Source: a virus
IMG/VR virus record: IMGVR_UViG_3300033064_002319
Coordinates: 1 to 44,440 of that record
DNA: 44,440 nt
Direction: 5' to 3' (one strand)
The notes under the pieces were generated by a model. The model made no database searches. It saw only the letters and a program-made list of their open reading frames with translations, and was not told the DNA's origin. The translations under genes were made by a program, and so were the position numbers. Below, in pieces: positions 35,357-43,939 of this stretch. The stretch's first letter is position 1. Every line of letters starts with the position of its first letter.

Positions 35357-36562
35357 TTACCAAACAATTTTTTCACTATCATCTTCGGTTGGTTCGGTGA
35401 ACAAAGCCTCGTCAGCTTTCTCATCCTTAATATACTTTTGAACCAACTGCTTCACATACGTTCTTTCAGAATCCACCCCACCATCGTTGGAGAAGAATGG
35501 AAACATACTAATCTCAGCCGCTTCGAACAAAGTGAAACCATCGTACAACAACCCAGCGGTTTCTACACTAGCACGAGTTGAAACTCCGGTTGAAAGTTTA
35601 CCATCACCTGTCTTAGCGATATCACGAGTGTGAGTAGATATTTCAGCTACTGCTTTCAAATCTTCCTCATTCACATTAGGATACATATATTTCAATAATC
35701 CAAATTCTTGCTCATCATTTAACACATCCATTTCAATTGTAGTGAAACGGTCTAAGATAGCCCTATCCAATACTCTAGTGGAAGTATATTCACCCCCAAT
35801 ATTCGCGGTAGCGATAAAGGTAACACCTTCAGCCACATTCACAATTGGAGAACCTTCAGCCTCATCCAAACGTAAGTAACGTTGTCCTAAGTCCAACACA
35901 CTCATAAGGATATTCCAAGCATCAGGGTGTGCTCTACTCAACTCATCTAATAAGATAACTGCGTTTGGAGTACTGATTGCTTTTACGAAAGCAGATTCAG
36001 CAAAGAAAGTACCTTTCTTAGAATCAAAGTGAGTATTACCAATTAAGGTTGCTCTAGCATCTTGCGTTGCTCCTAAGTTGAAATAGAAATCGGGTCTCTT
36101 TAATCCTTTGGTAAGTGCCTTAGCGGCTAATGTCTTACCACAACCCGCAGGTCCGGTCATCATAATGTTCTTAGCTCTAACAGCTGAACGAATTAGATAC
36201 TTCCACTTAAGGTCTGAAATAACCAAACCATCCGGCTTTAGTTTAACAGATTCGTTGTGGATGAAATCGGTAATCTCTTTATGATTATCCAACTTCTCAA
36301 CATTAACTTCGGCGTTACTCTTTAGTGGAGCAACTAAGTTATCAAATTCAATCATATCGGTTAAGCGATATTGAATTTTACCACCACTACCAACTACTTT
36401 ACGAAGTGCTTTACCAGTTTCGAAAGCTTTTTTACGAGTAGGAGTGCCAATTCCTTGCGTACCTAAAATTTTACCAGCAGTATTTGCTAGTTTGAAATGT
36501 GAGCCAATCTTTACAACTTTAAAGATTTGTTTACTCATTTTGTCTACGTTAGACTTTACCAT
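35357..36562 (-). CDS. MoxR/CobS-like AAA+ ATPase
   Basis: Walker A GPAGCGKT (about 138), Walker B NAVILLDELSRAH, sensor FIATANIGGEYTSTR and arginine region LDRAILDRFTTIEMD are of the MoxR/CobS type. An N-terminal 100-residue segment (IFKVVKIGSHFKLANTAGKILGTQG) precedes it. MoxR ATPases work with VWA proteins to assemble or remodel complexes or insert metals, and the gene upstream (36735) encodes such a partner. It has its own promoter and dyads. Confidence 0.92.
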   Translation of the reverse strand: MVKSNVDKMSKQIFKVVKIGSHFKLANTAGKILGTQGIGTPTRKKAFETGKALRKVVGSGGKIQYRLTDMIEFDNLVAPLKSNAEVNVEKLDNHKEITDFIHNESVKLKPDGLVISDLKWKYLIRSAVRAKNIMMTGPAGCGKTLAAKALTKGLKRPDFYFNLGATQDARATLIGNTHFDSKKGTFFAESAFVKAISTPNAVILLDELSRAHPDAWNILMSVLDLGQRYLRLDEAEGSPIVNVAEGVTFIATANIGGEYTSTRVLDRAILDRFTTIEMDVLNDEQEFGLLKYMYPNVNEEDLKAVAEISTHTRDIAKTGDGKLSTGVSTRASVETAGLLYDGFTLFEAAEISMFPFFSNDGGVDSERTYVKQLVQKYIKDEKADEALFTEPTEDDSEKIVW

Positions 36563-36615
36563 AACTAAGGGGTTTTAAATATAAATAATAATTTGTGTTT
36601 CTTAATCTTACTCCA

Positions 36616-36646
36616 TAAAGATAAGTAAAATACCTGAAATAACCAA
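36616..36646 (-). promoter_or_regulatory. Promoter of the MoxR gene
   Basis: TTG (36644-36646) in CTTGG, 20 bases, TATCTTTA (36616-36623). It gives a leader of about 45 bases. Confidence 0.72.
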
Positions 36647-36674
36647 GCTTTTTTACAATTATTTTTTTGGGTTA

Positions 36675-36737
36675 TAATTGGTTGAAAATCAACGAGTTAG
36701 GTGTATTTTTCCCAACTCATTGATAATCAATCAGTTA
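36675..36737. repeat. Two repeated dyads (locus D)
   Basis: AATTGGTTGA-aaa-TCAACGAGTTA (about 36676-36699) and AACTCATTGA-taa-TCAATCAGTT (36714-36736). The first starts about 30 bp upstream of the MoxR promoter -33. The second reaches the stop of the VWA gene. Confidence 0.72.
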
Positions 36738-38939
36738 TGAATTTTGTGGTTTGCTCATAAATAATCGGTTCATTGTACGAGCTACCTCATTAACGTTTGT
36801 TACATTAATATAACTAGCGGCTGGTCCATAACACTCTTTGAATATCTTAGCCGAACTACTACTATGTTCATCTACTTCATAATTGGTATCAGTCACATAG
36901 TAACTCATTACTTTGATACCAATACCCTCAATAGATTTCATCATCTTACGGGTGTGTTTAGCTGCACTACTACCTTGATAACTCATACCTTTTCCGTGGA
37001 AGTAAGGTTCACCATCTGATATGTTTAGGAAGTATGAATCAACATCGGAATTGCTTCCAACCATTTGTTTCATAATCGCTTCGAAACATAACCCTTCGGG
37101 TGTAGTACCACTAGGGTACAAATAACCAAACAATTGCTTAACCTTTATAAACTTATCTACTCTACTATCATATGCTAATACAATGTAAGGTAATTCTCCG
37201 GTTGTTGTACGGAAACTGATTTGGATATTAAGGTTAGGAATCATATCCACCGCCTTAGCCATAGCTACTACGTTAATCATAGTTTTTCTCCATTTATCAC
37301 CACCCATCGAACCACTAGCATCTACTGAAATATGTAGGTTAGCTTTTTTGAAACTATCAATTTCTCTAGTAAAGAATACGTGCTCATTACCATATCCCAA
37401 TGAAGATACCATTCGTTTATCCATCTTACCTACAAGCTGACGATTAAAGATAGTTTCTCTACTCTCACCTCTTACTTGCATTTTCTTACCTAACAATGTA
37501 CCGATACGAATACCTTCCGCAACTTCTTTAGAATATTGGTCATATAGTGTATCTTCGTTACCACTTCTATATCTCTTAGAAGTAAGTGGGAAACTCTCTT
37601 GCTCCATTAAGTTACGGGTCATCTTCTTAACCACCACACACTCAATACCTTTGAATGAACCACCATTACCATAATAATCTTGTGCTACTACTTTCATCTC
37701 TGCACCAGCTTCTTCAATTGATTGAAGTTGCTTAGATTCGGTTTGTGATACTTTACTTTTCTTAATATTACCACGTAAGAACTCTTTTTGTTTCTCAATC
37801 TTCTTACGAATGATATCCATCTGTCTTTGTGATAATCTACCATCAGCGGGTTTATCGGTTGGTTTACCATTCTTACCTACCTTAACAGTAATCTTACCAC
37901 TCATACCCTTACCATCTTCGGCAGGTTCGTTACCATCACCACTCATATCCGAACCACCATCTGAATCACCATCGCCCTCATCATCACCGCTATCATCAAT
38001 CTGAACATCAATATCATCTTCTCCGGCTTCATTTTCACCCTCACCACCACCTTGTCCCTGTCCCTTTCCATTTTGTTGTGGTTGGGTAAGTGGGTCAATT
38101 GCTTCAATAAGAATTGCGTAAACTTCGATTGCCACTTTAAGAGCATCTTCGGTAGTTCTCAATCTACTGATTTCGTTAAGTTTGATTACTCTAGCGATTT
38201 CAGGCATACGTTTTAATATATTAGGTCTGCTGAACTTAGAATGTAAGTTAATCAAACGAAACATATATGCCTCAAAAGTTTCTTCAGCAAATTCATCACT
38301 CTGCATACCCTTATCAATTGCGGGGTCATTGAAGTACTTATCGTACATTGAACGATAGTAATCTCTATATCCAGGTGCCGATTTGTAGATGAAGTTATCA
38401 ATCCTTCTATCCTCTACATAGTTAAGTAGGTCTTTCACAACACCTATAAAGTATGTAACACCTTTAGTTTTGGAAACCTCATCCAATCGTTTGTATTCTT
38501 CAGCACCAACGATACGATGAATTGCAATATCCAAATCTCTCAATAGGTCAAAGTTGGATAACTTAATGTGTGAACCTTCGTGCAATGCCAAACCTACAGC
38601 AGGGTCAAACTCTTTCGGTTCAGCAATGTTTGCCGAAATAGTTACTACCTTACCATCAGTATAAGAATCACCTTTAGTTGAAAATTTAACAGGAATAGAT
38701 TGACCTGTTACAATAGATACGAAGTTAGCAATCGCTCTACGATGTGCTGCCAACTTGTATAAGTTCTTAGTGGCTAATTCTTTTGTTGAATAGGCTGAAT
38801 ATACGGGAGATGAATAATCATCCCAATCATCCATCCACCAAGAGGATTTACCATAAGATTTGTATGAACTACTTTTTTTGGATTTGCCACTAACTAGGTG
38901 GTCTTTTGTACCTGTCTTAAAATCTGTGTACCAACTCAT
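36735..38939 (-). CDS. VWA-domain protein with HExxH, CobT-like
   Basis: Residues 119-124 (LHEGSH) form an HExxH-like zinc site in an N-terminal metallopeptidase-like region. An acidic Gly/Asp linker (about 300-350, GEGENEAGEDDIDVQIDDSGDDEGDGDSDGG) follows, as in CobT. The C-terminal VWA domain has the MIDAS motif ISVDASGSMGG (about 540) and ISDGEPY. At 734 aa it is the largest gene here. It should be the partner of the MoxR ATPase downstream. In cobalamin synthesis CobS/CobT insert cobalt; in phages the client is unknown. Confidence 0.9.
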   Translation of the reverse strand: MSWYTDFKTGTKDHLVSGKSKKSSSYKSYGKSSWWMDDWDDYSSPVYSAYSTKELATKNLYKLAAHRRAIANFVSIVTGQSIPVKFSTKGDSYTDGKVVTISANIAEPKEFDPAVGLALHEGSHIKLSNFDLLRDLDIAIHRIVGAEEYKRLDEVSKTKGVTYFIGVVKDLLNYVEDRRIDNFIYKSAPGYRDYYRSMYDKYFNDPAIDKGMQSDEFAEETFEAYMFRLINLHSKFSRPNILKRMPEIARVIKLNEISRLRTTEDALKVAIEVYAILIEAIDPLTQPQQNGKGQGQGGGEGENEAGEDDIDVQIDDSGDDEGDGDSDGGSDMSGDGNEPAEDGKGMSGKITVKVGKNGKPTDKPADGRLSQRQMDIIRKKIEKQKEFLRGNIKKSKVSQTESKQLQSIEEAGAEMKVVAQDYYGNGGSFKGIECVVVKKMTRNLMEQESFPLTSKRYRSGNEDTLYDQYSKEVAEGIRIGTLLGKKMQVRGESRETIFNRQLVGKMDKRMVSSLGYGNEHVFFTREIDSFKKANLHISVDASGSMGGDKWRKTMINVVAMAKAVDMIPNLNIQISFRTTTGELPYIVLAYDSRVDKFIKVKQLFGYLYPSGTTPEGLCFEAIMKQMVGSNSDVDSYFLNISDGEPYFHGKGMSYQGSSAAKHTRKMMKSIEGIGIKVMSYYVTDTNYEVDEHSSSSAKIFKECYGPAASYINVTNVNEVARTMNRLFMSKPQNS

Positions 38940-38978
38940 ATAAAAGGGGTTTTAATTGATTATCTAATTGATTGAACT

Positions 38979-39009
38979 CAAATATACGAATAATATCTGA
39001 GACCAACAA
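38979..39009 (-). promoter_or_regulatory. Promoter of the VWA gene
   Basis: TTG (39007-39009) in GGGCTTG, 20 bases, TATATTTG (38979-38986). The same GGGCTTG context occurs at the 816-846 promoter. Confidence 0.76.
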
Positions 39010-39041
39010 GCCCTTTTGAATATATTTTTTAATAAAGTTTT

Positions 39042-39066
39042 AAGATATTGAAAATCAATGAGTTAG
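39042..39066. repeat. Repeated dyad (locus E)
   Basis: AAGATATTGA-aaa-TCAATGAGTTA, beginning 33 bp upstream of the VWA-gene -33 element. Confidence 0.7.
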
Positions 39067-39091
39067 ATATATATTCTAATTAATATATGTA

Positions 39092-39259
39092 CTAATCCGC
39101 ATCGTTTTCATCCCACGAATCCAACGGAAATGTAGATTGAATTTCTTCGAATAAGAATGTTAATTCTTTTTGTGCATTTTCTACCAATTTCCAATCTTCA
39201 AAGGAGATAGCATCTTCCAATACATCTATGATATCTTTAATTTTGTTTTCTACGTTCAT
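39092..39259 (-). CDS. Small acidic hypothetical protein, 55 aa
   Basis: MNVENKIKDIIDVLEDAISFEDWKLVENAQKELTFLFEEIQ is a clear helical hairpin, with an acidic end (DSWDENDAD). ATG at 39259, TAG at 39092. Phages carry many such acidic helical proteins, some of them inhibitors, but no specific match is evident. Confidence 0.65.
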   Translation of the reverse strand: MNVENKIKDIIDVLEDAISFEDWKLVENAQKELTFLFEEIQSTFPLDSWDENDAD

Positions 39260-39322
39260 AATGTTTTATATTTTTATTAAATATAACATTAATGAATTAA
39301 ACGTTAAAATCACATCATAGTA

Positions 39323-39730
39323 TTACTTGAACCAACCGATTTTCTTACCAGCGGTTACTCTCCTATCATATTCCTCAACTGAACCAGGAAATCTAAATGC
39401 CCATACGGCAATTAAAATAAATGTAAATGCGGCATATCCAACAATTCTAAGTGGAAGTGTAAAATACATTGAAATAAGTGAAATACCCATTACACCTACC
39501 ATCATAATTCTACCTCTAGTTGGGTACACTCTTTTGGTTTCCCAATTGGTTAGGTATTTTCCAAATAGTTTATGTTCATGCAACCACTTATGTAATTTGG
39601 GAGATGATTTTGAGAATGCCCATGCGGCTAAAAGTGCGAAGAAAGTTGTAGGTATACCTGGCGTAATAACACCAATATATGCACATCCTACGAAAAACAG
39701 GCCTAAAGCCCTCCATAACCAAATTTTCAT
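39323..39730 (-). CDS. DUF454 (YbaN-like) inner membrane protein
   Basis: GCAYIGVITPGIPTTFFALLAAWAFSKSSPKLHKWLHEHKLFGKYLTNWE (about 15-64) is the DUF454 signature (GxxLPxxPTxPFxLLAxxxFxxSSP). Two to three further helices follow. Full length at 135 aa. Its function is unknown in bacteria and unusual in a phage. Confidence 0.88.
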   Translation of the reverse strand: MKIWLWRALGLFFVGCAYIGVITPGIPTTFFALLAAWAFSKSSPKLHKWLHEHKLFGKYLTNWETKRVYPTRGRIMMVGVMGISLISMYFTLPLRIVGYAAFTFILIAVWAFRFPGSVEEYDRRVTAGKKIGWFK

Positions 39731-39742
39731 AACTATATATTT

Positions 39743-39904
39743 TTAATCCCAACTACCCAAAACATTCTTTTTACCCCTTTGTGGTTTAGAATCTTTCGCC
39801 TTTGGTTTGTTTATTTTAGGTTTTACTTTTCCTTTGATGTATGGTTGAGCTTCATCTAACTCATTATACATCAACTTTTTTAAATAAGCCTTTTCATTTT
39901 TCAT
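39743..39904 (-). CDS. Small basic hypothetical protein, 53 aa
   Basis: MKNEKAYLKKLMYNELDEAQPYIKGKVKPKINKP and a Lys/Gly-rich tail ending VLGSWD. ATG at 39904. Strong positive charge suggests nucleic-acid binding; not confirmed. Confidence 0.55.
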   Translation of the reverse strand: MKNEKAYLKKLMYNELDEAQPYIKGKVKPKINKPKAKDSKPQRGKKNVLGSWD

Positions 39905-39912
39905 AACCCATA

Positions 39913-40035
39913 TTATCTTCCCTGTCCCTTATATCTTTTTGGTTTTTGCTCTTTAGGACCATATCCTTTTTTTGCTTTACCCGTTGTTTTTTTACCAAAA
40001 GATAATTTGGTAGCCGAACCTACTGACTTTGCCAT
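39913..40035 (-). CDS. Very small basic protein, 40 aa
   Basis: MAKSVGSATKLSFGKKTTGKAKKGYGPKEQKP, extremely rich in Lys and Gly. It is next to another basic gene. Probably binds nucleic acid or ribosomes; inference only. Confidence 0.5.
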   Translation of the reverse strand: MAKSVGSATKLSFGKKTTGKAKKGYGPKEQKPKRYKGQGR

Positions 40036-40084
40036 TTGTTGTTACATTTTAATTGTAAAGTGTAACGTAACGTATTGGTATAAC

Positions 40085-40945
40085 CTATTTTATAATATTA
40101 GCGTTCTTAAGCATCTTAGCAGTTTCTATCCATTTCTTTCCAATTTGGTTATAGATAGTCTTTCTTAAAAATGAATCAATTGCTTTTTGAATATTTTGAG
40201 CGATATTAGTATCAACGATTTTTATTTCGCCTGATTTTCTATCCCTAAATTTAGATTGATATTTTTTATATTCGGTATTATCCACAATGATAAAGTTTCC
40301 ACTAAACATAGATTGAAATGCTCCCAAATTGTTTTGACAAGCTTTCCATATTTGTGTTACTCTCTCTGCTGATAAAGTTCTATCTCTGGATGCGTTTCTT
40401 TCTTGTGCAACTTCTAAAGATGTGTTTACGAATATCATATAACAATCATATCCAAGATTTTCAGCGTGAGCTTTTTTCTCCTTAATCTTTGTTACTTCAT
40501 CACCAGTACCATCGATAATCAATCCCAATCTACCCGCTTCATAAAAAGCTTGTTGTTGTTTTGTGATTTTCTTAGCTTGATTACGAATTGAATTTGGATT
40601 ATCTTCTCCAGCAATGAAGTCCCACATTTTTGGGTTTTCTTTTTCAAACCTTCCCAAATCTTTAGGATTGATACCATTATCTTTTAGGGCTTTTTCAAAT
40701 GCCATGTCTGAATTTACCAATTTTAATCCACCAGCCGATACTGAACTAATTGCGGTTTTACCAACCCCAAATATTTCTTTAGCAGTATATGATTTACCAC
40801 TACCAGGACCTCCAGCTAAGAATATACATTTAAGTATACCAGGATCATCAACTCCTTCGGTAATCATTTCTACAAATAACTGCTTCTTAAGTTGTTTTAA
40901 CTCCGTTTCTAATTGCTTTAGTTCTTCGGATAGTAGTTTGCTCAT
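40085..40945 (-). CDS. Zeta-toxin/PNK-like P-loop kinase
   Basis: CIFLAGGPGSGKSYTAKEIFG (about 42-62) is the Walker A of zeta-toxin-like kinases. LKLVNSDMAFEKALKDNG follows, with the Asp that normally activates the target hydroxyl. LGLIIDGTGDEVTKI is the second acidic motif, and ERNASRDRTLSAERV carries the lid arginines. At 286 aa it has an N-terminal coiled coil. Phage relatives are often labelled zeta toxin; the substrate is unknown. Confidence 0.82.
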   Translation of the reverse strand: MSKLLSEELKQLETELKQLKKQLFVEMITEGVDDPGILKCIFLAGGPGSGKSYTAKEIFGVGKTAISSVSAGGLKLVNSDMAFEKALKDNGINPKDLGRFEKENPKMWDFIAGEDNPNSIRNQAKKITKQQQAFYEAGRLGLIIDGTGDEVTKIKEKKAHAENLGYDCYMIFVNTSLEVAQERNASRDRTLSAERVTQIWKACQNNLGAFQSMFSGNFIIVDNTEYKKYQSKFRDRKSGEIKIVDTNIAQNIQKAIDSFLRKTIYNQIGKKWIETAKMLKNANIIK

Positions 40946-40947
40946 AG

Positions 40948-41199
40948 TTACTTAGTCTTTTTAGGTGCTGCTTTCGATGTAGCCTTCTTTTCAACTACAA
41001 CTGTTTTTGCAACCTTAGTTACTTTTTCAGCAACTGCTTTTACTTTTTTAGCAACTTCTTTAACTTCCTCTACCTTTTCTTCGATAGCATCAGGAATGTT
41101 GTTGTTGTTTGCATCTTTAACCTTACCGGTTTTCATAGCGATAAACGTAGCGATACCTGCAACAGCTAATACCAATACTACAATAGCGAATGTACTCAT
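40948..41199 (-). CDS. Membrane-anchored Lys/Ala-rich protein, 83 aa
   Basis: One helix (AIVVLVLAVAGIATFIAM), a short NNNNIPD calcium-loop-like stretch, and a long basic coil (EEVKEVAKKVKAVAEKVTKVAKTVVVEKK) with an AAPKKTK tail. Such H1-like tails bind DNA or pack proteins. It lies three bases after the 41252 side of the run, next to the kinase, with TATTTATA at 41221-41228. Confidence 0.7.
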   Translation of the reverse strand: MSTFAIVVLVLAVAGIATFIAMKTGKVKDANNNNIPDAIEEKVEEVKEVAKKVKAVAEKVTKVAKTVVVEKKATSKAAPKKTK

Positions 41200-41251
41200 A
41201 ATTTTTGTTTTTAGATTTTATATAAATATATAGTTTTTTTATAAACAATCG

Positions 41252-41509
41252 TTATTCTTCGCCATAAAGAGAGTACTTAGTAATAGGTTTTTCTACTTTT
41301 ACTTCCTCTTTATAGATTACTTCTACCGTCCCCTTACGAGCTGATAGGAAGAATTCCGTTTGTCCAGTTTTTTGAAAATGATACTCCAACCCATCGGTTA
41401 GAGATTCTAAAAGCGTAGAAGGAGAATCTACCGGTTGCCATCTGTCACCCGGTGGAAGTCTCCTTAATATCACTTCTTTAGTTTCTTCTATCTTAGTTTC
41501 AAATGCCAT
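41252..41509 (-). CDS. Hypothetical protein, 85 aa
   Basis: A soluble, beta-rich small protein (VILRRLPPGDRWQPVDSP, TEFFLSARKGTVEVIYKEEV). Its ATG shares a base with the stop of the DUF4494-like gene, so they are cotranslated. Unknown. Confidence 0.7.
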   Translation of the reverse strand: MAFETKIEETKEVILRRLPPGDRWQPVDSPSTLLESLTDGLEYHFQKTGQTEFFLSARKGTVEVIYKEEVKVEKPITKYSLYGEE

Positions 41510-41730
41510 TACGCAATAACTTGTAAGATTTTAGATTCTCTCGCAGCCGATACTTCATAATCCAATTGAATACCTGCTTTTTCGAATTCACCCACTACCC
41601 TAGCTTCTGCTTCAGTAACGGTCATAGCATCTACTAAATACGATTCTCTTACTTTTTTAATTTTTGTACCACCTTTACCACCATCCACTTCGTGTTGAAC
41701 GGTCACTGTAACTTCAAAATACTTTGCCAT
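41509..41730 (-). CDS. DUF4494-like protein, 73 aa
   Basis: KIKKVRESYLVDAMTVTEAEARVVGEFEKAG and ESKILQVIA match DUF4494, a family I know mainly from Bacteroidota genomes and their phages (YLVDAxxxTEAEARV). This supports a Bacteroidota host. Function unknown. It has a promoter at 41759. Confidence 0.78.
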   Translation of the reverse strand: MAKYFEVTVTVQHEVDGGKGGTKIKKVRESYLVDAMTVTEAEARVVGEFEKAGIQLDYEVSAARESKILQVIA

Positions 41731-41758
41731 AATTTATTTTTTAAATTGTTTAATATAT

Positions 41759-41789
41759 CAAATATACGATAATTTTCCCAAACTACCAA
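41759..41789 (-). promoter_or_regulatory. Promoter of the DUF4494-like gene
   Basis: TTTGG (TTG at 41787-41789), 20 bases, TATATTTG (41759-41766). Confidence 0.78.
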
Positions 41790-41790
41790 A

Positions 41791-42354
41791 TTAATACTCG
41801 TATTCTTTTCGGGGTCCGGTCAAATTGCCATTGATTAGGAACGAACAGTTGAAACATAACATACGCAAATTATCGTATGTATGATTTTTTTTATTAGCAT
41901 CCAAAAAATCCAATACCAATGGAACTCTGTGGTCTGTTACCCTTCTTTCGCAAAACCCACAATTATTACATTTTTCTTCCATATAGGAATTAAGTAATAA
42001 CCTTCTTTTTAATTTCCATATTGGATAGTTTGGGTGCTTACCACCTAAAATATCATCTAATGGATGAAAGCCGGAATGAGTATTTGTACCCTTTCGGATA
42101 CCCAACCCAAATGGATTTTTAAGGTCCTCAAATATACCATATTGTTTGGCATATTTTTTGTATGTATTATATGATACTCCGAGTAATTTAGCCGCTTCCG
42201 CCGCTGAGCGTGCTTTCTTTTGTATTCCCTTTATTTCAGATTCTAATAAAGGTCTGGCACCCAATCCTCTCTTTGTTCTTCTTTGTGGTGCTAATGATAG
42301 GTCTTTAGTAGGGTCAAAGTTTGAAAATTCCCTATATTCTTTTTCTTCTTCCAT
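41791..42354 (-). CDS. HNH-like endonuclease with HTH domain
   Basis: SAAEAAKLLGVSYNTYKKYAKQYGI (about 55-79) is a helix-turn-helix, and KNPFGLGIRKG a linker as in phage homing proteins. CNNCGFCERRVTDHRVPLVLDFLDANKKNHTYDNLRMLCFNCS has two CxxC pairs and the DH...N...N arrangement of zinc HNH nucleases, though the catalytic H is in RVTDHRV. It is probably a free-standing homing endonuclease. TACTTATA lies at 42386-42393 upstream. Confidence 0.78.
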   Translation of the reverse strand: MEEEKEYREFSNFDPTKDLSLAPQRRTKRGLGARPLLESEIKGIQKKARSAAEAAKLLGVSYNTYKKYAKQYGIFEDLKNPFGLGIRKGTNTHSGFHPLDDILGGKHPNYPIWKLKRRLLLNSYMEEKCNNCGFCERRVTDHRVPLVLDFLDANKKNHTYDNLRMLCFNCSFLINGNLTGPRKEYEY

Positions 42355-42409
42355 AACAATTTTGATACACTTTTATGTTTCTTTATATAAGTATATCAAT
42401 TTTATTTTT

Positions 42410-42850
42410 TCATAATTTGTCAACTTTTCCTAAATGGTGTATCAACTTTGTAAATGACTGGGTTGGGTTATCTGATGTGGTATCTATATCAAAGAAATTT
42501 TCGGTAGGTGCTTCATATCCAGTCACTTTTGTCAATTCTTTACTTTTTTTACGATTACTATGAACATATAATTCAATAATCCTATCATTAATTAGTGCTT
42601 TAAATTCATCTCTATGCTGCTTGGATACATCGGTTATTGCCACTACAACATCACAATTATTTTCTAATAAAAAAGTTGAAATAATCTGAGCCTCTCCTAA
42701 TTGAGAATGATGTTCGGAATCAATAAGAAATACATCTTTACGCCAATTTCTTTTTTGTGTTTGTAAAAAATCTTTAAGTTTATTTGCCAATACCGTTTTA
42801 CCTACCCCTCTTTGTCCTGTGAACCAATATATTGTACCTTTTTTATGCAT
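42410..42850 (-). CDS. P-loop kinase, APS-kinase-like
   Basis: IYWFTGQRGVGKTVLANKLKDFLQ (about 8-31) is a Walker A like that of adenylylsulfate kinases. VFLIDSEHHSQLG fits the FLIDGD-like motif II, and ERxxxx-type NDRIIELYVHSNRKKSKEL the lid. At 146 aa it is shorter than CysC (about 200), so the true substrate may be another small molecule or nucleotide end. It lies between an HNH gene and a glycosyltransferase. Confidence 0.72.
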   Translation of the reverse strand: MHKKGTIYWFTGQRGVGKTVLANKLKDFLQTQKRNWRKDVFLIDSEHHSQLGEAQIISTFLLENNCDVVVAITDVSKQHRDEFKALINDRIIELYVHSNRKKSKELTKVTGYEAPTENFFDIDTTSDNPTQSFTKLIHHLGKVDKL

Positions 42851-42972
42851 AACTGTATCTTTTTTAATAAGTATTTATTTTTTATTTATTCAAAAATTGC
42901 AGAAGCGCATCCTCTACATATAGTCTAATTGCATTTGGTGGATTTTGTAAGTTTCGAATTGTTCTTTTACTG

Positions 42973-43917
42973 TCATATCAATACTGATTTTTTTGCTGTG
43001 TTTTGTATTAGTTTCCAATATTCATAAGATGTAGTTCCTTCTTTAATATCTAATATTTCATTATATGGTAATTTGTTCATATACTCCGCTTTATAAAATA
43101 ATCCACTTGTTGAATTTACCGCACCAGCATTATGAAATATATTGCAAGTGTTCCATAGATTTTCAGATGATGTTGCCCAACTAAATTCCATATTTGTATG
43201 ACATATTGTTTTCTTTCCTAACTTCCATCCATTCCACAATACAGCCCACATATCCGCACACCATATTTGTAATTCGTGATAAGTGGGTTCTTTCTCTTTT
43301 TTAATTCTATTTAGTTCCGTAATATTAACAAATAACTTTTCTGATTCTAATTCAACATTATGCCAAAATTCATAATTAATTCCTTTCATTATGTATTGTG
43401 CTCCGATTCCATTCAATTCATTTTCTTCAATTATAGATTCATCAATTTCCATTAATGAGCACATAGCTTTTAGGATATCTTCTCCTTTTGATTTTATATA
43501 CGAATGAGATATATACCATCTACAATCCGAACCATACCAATTATCATCATTTATCATTTCTTGTGTTATCCATTCACTAATTGGTTTTGTGAAAGCAATA
43601 TCACAATCATGATAGAAAATAGTATCATTGTGTATTTCAGGTCTAGCTGCCCAATGTTGTTTTAATATGTTTGGTCTTATTGAAGATGTATATCCTTTAT
43701 TTAGTCTTGTATCACTATAAAAGAAAAATCTAACATAATTGTATCTTTCTGCTAACTTAGTCCATTGTTCGGGAATAATTCCATTTTCAGCATAACAAAT
43801 CACATCCATATTATTTGGATTAACACCCATTTCAATAAAATTGTGTATCATTACTTCAACCTGCCAAGTGTAATATGGAATTGCGGGTTGGGCACATATA
43901 AATCTTAAATTTTTCAT
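42973..43917 (-). CDS. Glycosyltransferase-like protein, 314 aa
   Basis: LRFICAQPAIPYYTWQVEVMIHNFIEMGVNPNNMDVICYAENG is the donor-fold start of a GT-A-type enzyme. DTIFYHDCDIAFTKPISEW holds the DxD-like metal motif, and YGSDCRWYISHSYI and NGIGAQYIMKG follow. It lies next to a Thr-rich virion protein (43940-44440), which makes that protein a possible acceptor. This link is inference. Confidence 0.75.
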   Translation of the reverse strand: MKNLRFICAQPAIPYYTWQVEVMIHNFIEMGVNPNNMDVICYAENGIIPEQWTKLAERYNYVRFFFYSDTRLNKGYTSSIRPNILKQHWAARPEIHNDTIFYHDCDIAFTKPISEWITQEMINDDNWYGSDCRWYISHSYIKSKGEDILKAMCSLMEIDESIIEENELNGIGAQYIMKGINYEFWHNVELESEKLFVNITELNRIKKEKEPTYHELQIWCADMWAVLWNGWKLGKKTICHTNMEFSWATSSENLWNTCNIFHNAGAVNSTSGLFYKAEYMNKLPYNEILDIKEGTTSYEYWKLIQNTAKKSVLI

Positions 43918-43939
43918 AACCTTTATTATATATAATGTT

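Noticed and set aside
880-39066. CRISPR array made of the repeated dyads
   Set aside because: The copies are scattered over 38 kb at promoters, without regular spacers or cas genes.
42851-42972. Short coding gene between the APS-kinase-like and glycosyltransferase genes
   Set aside because: One frame (RTIRNLQNPPNAIRLYVEDA) looks protein-like but has no start codon; the ATG frame is only 20 codons.
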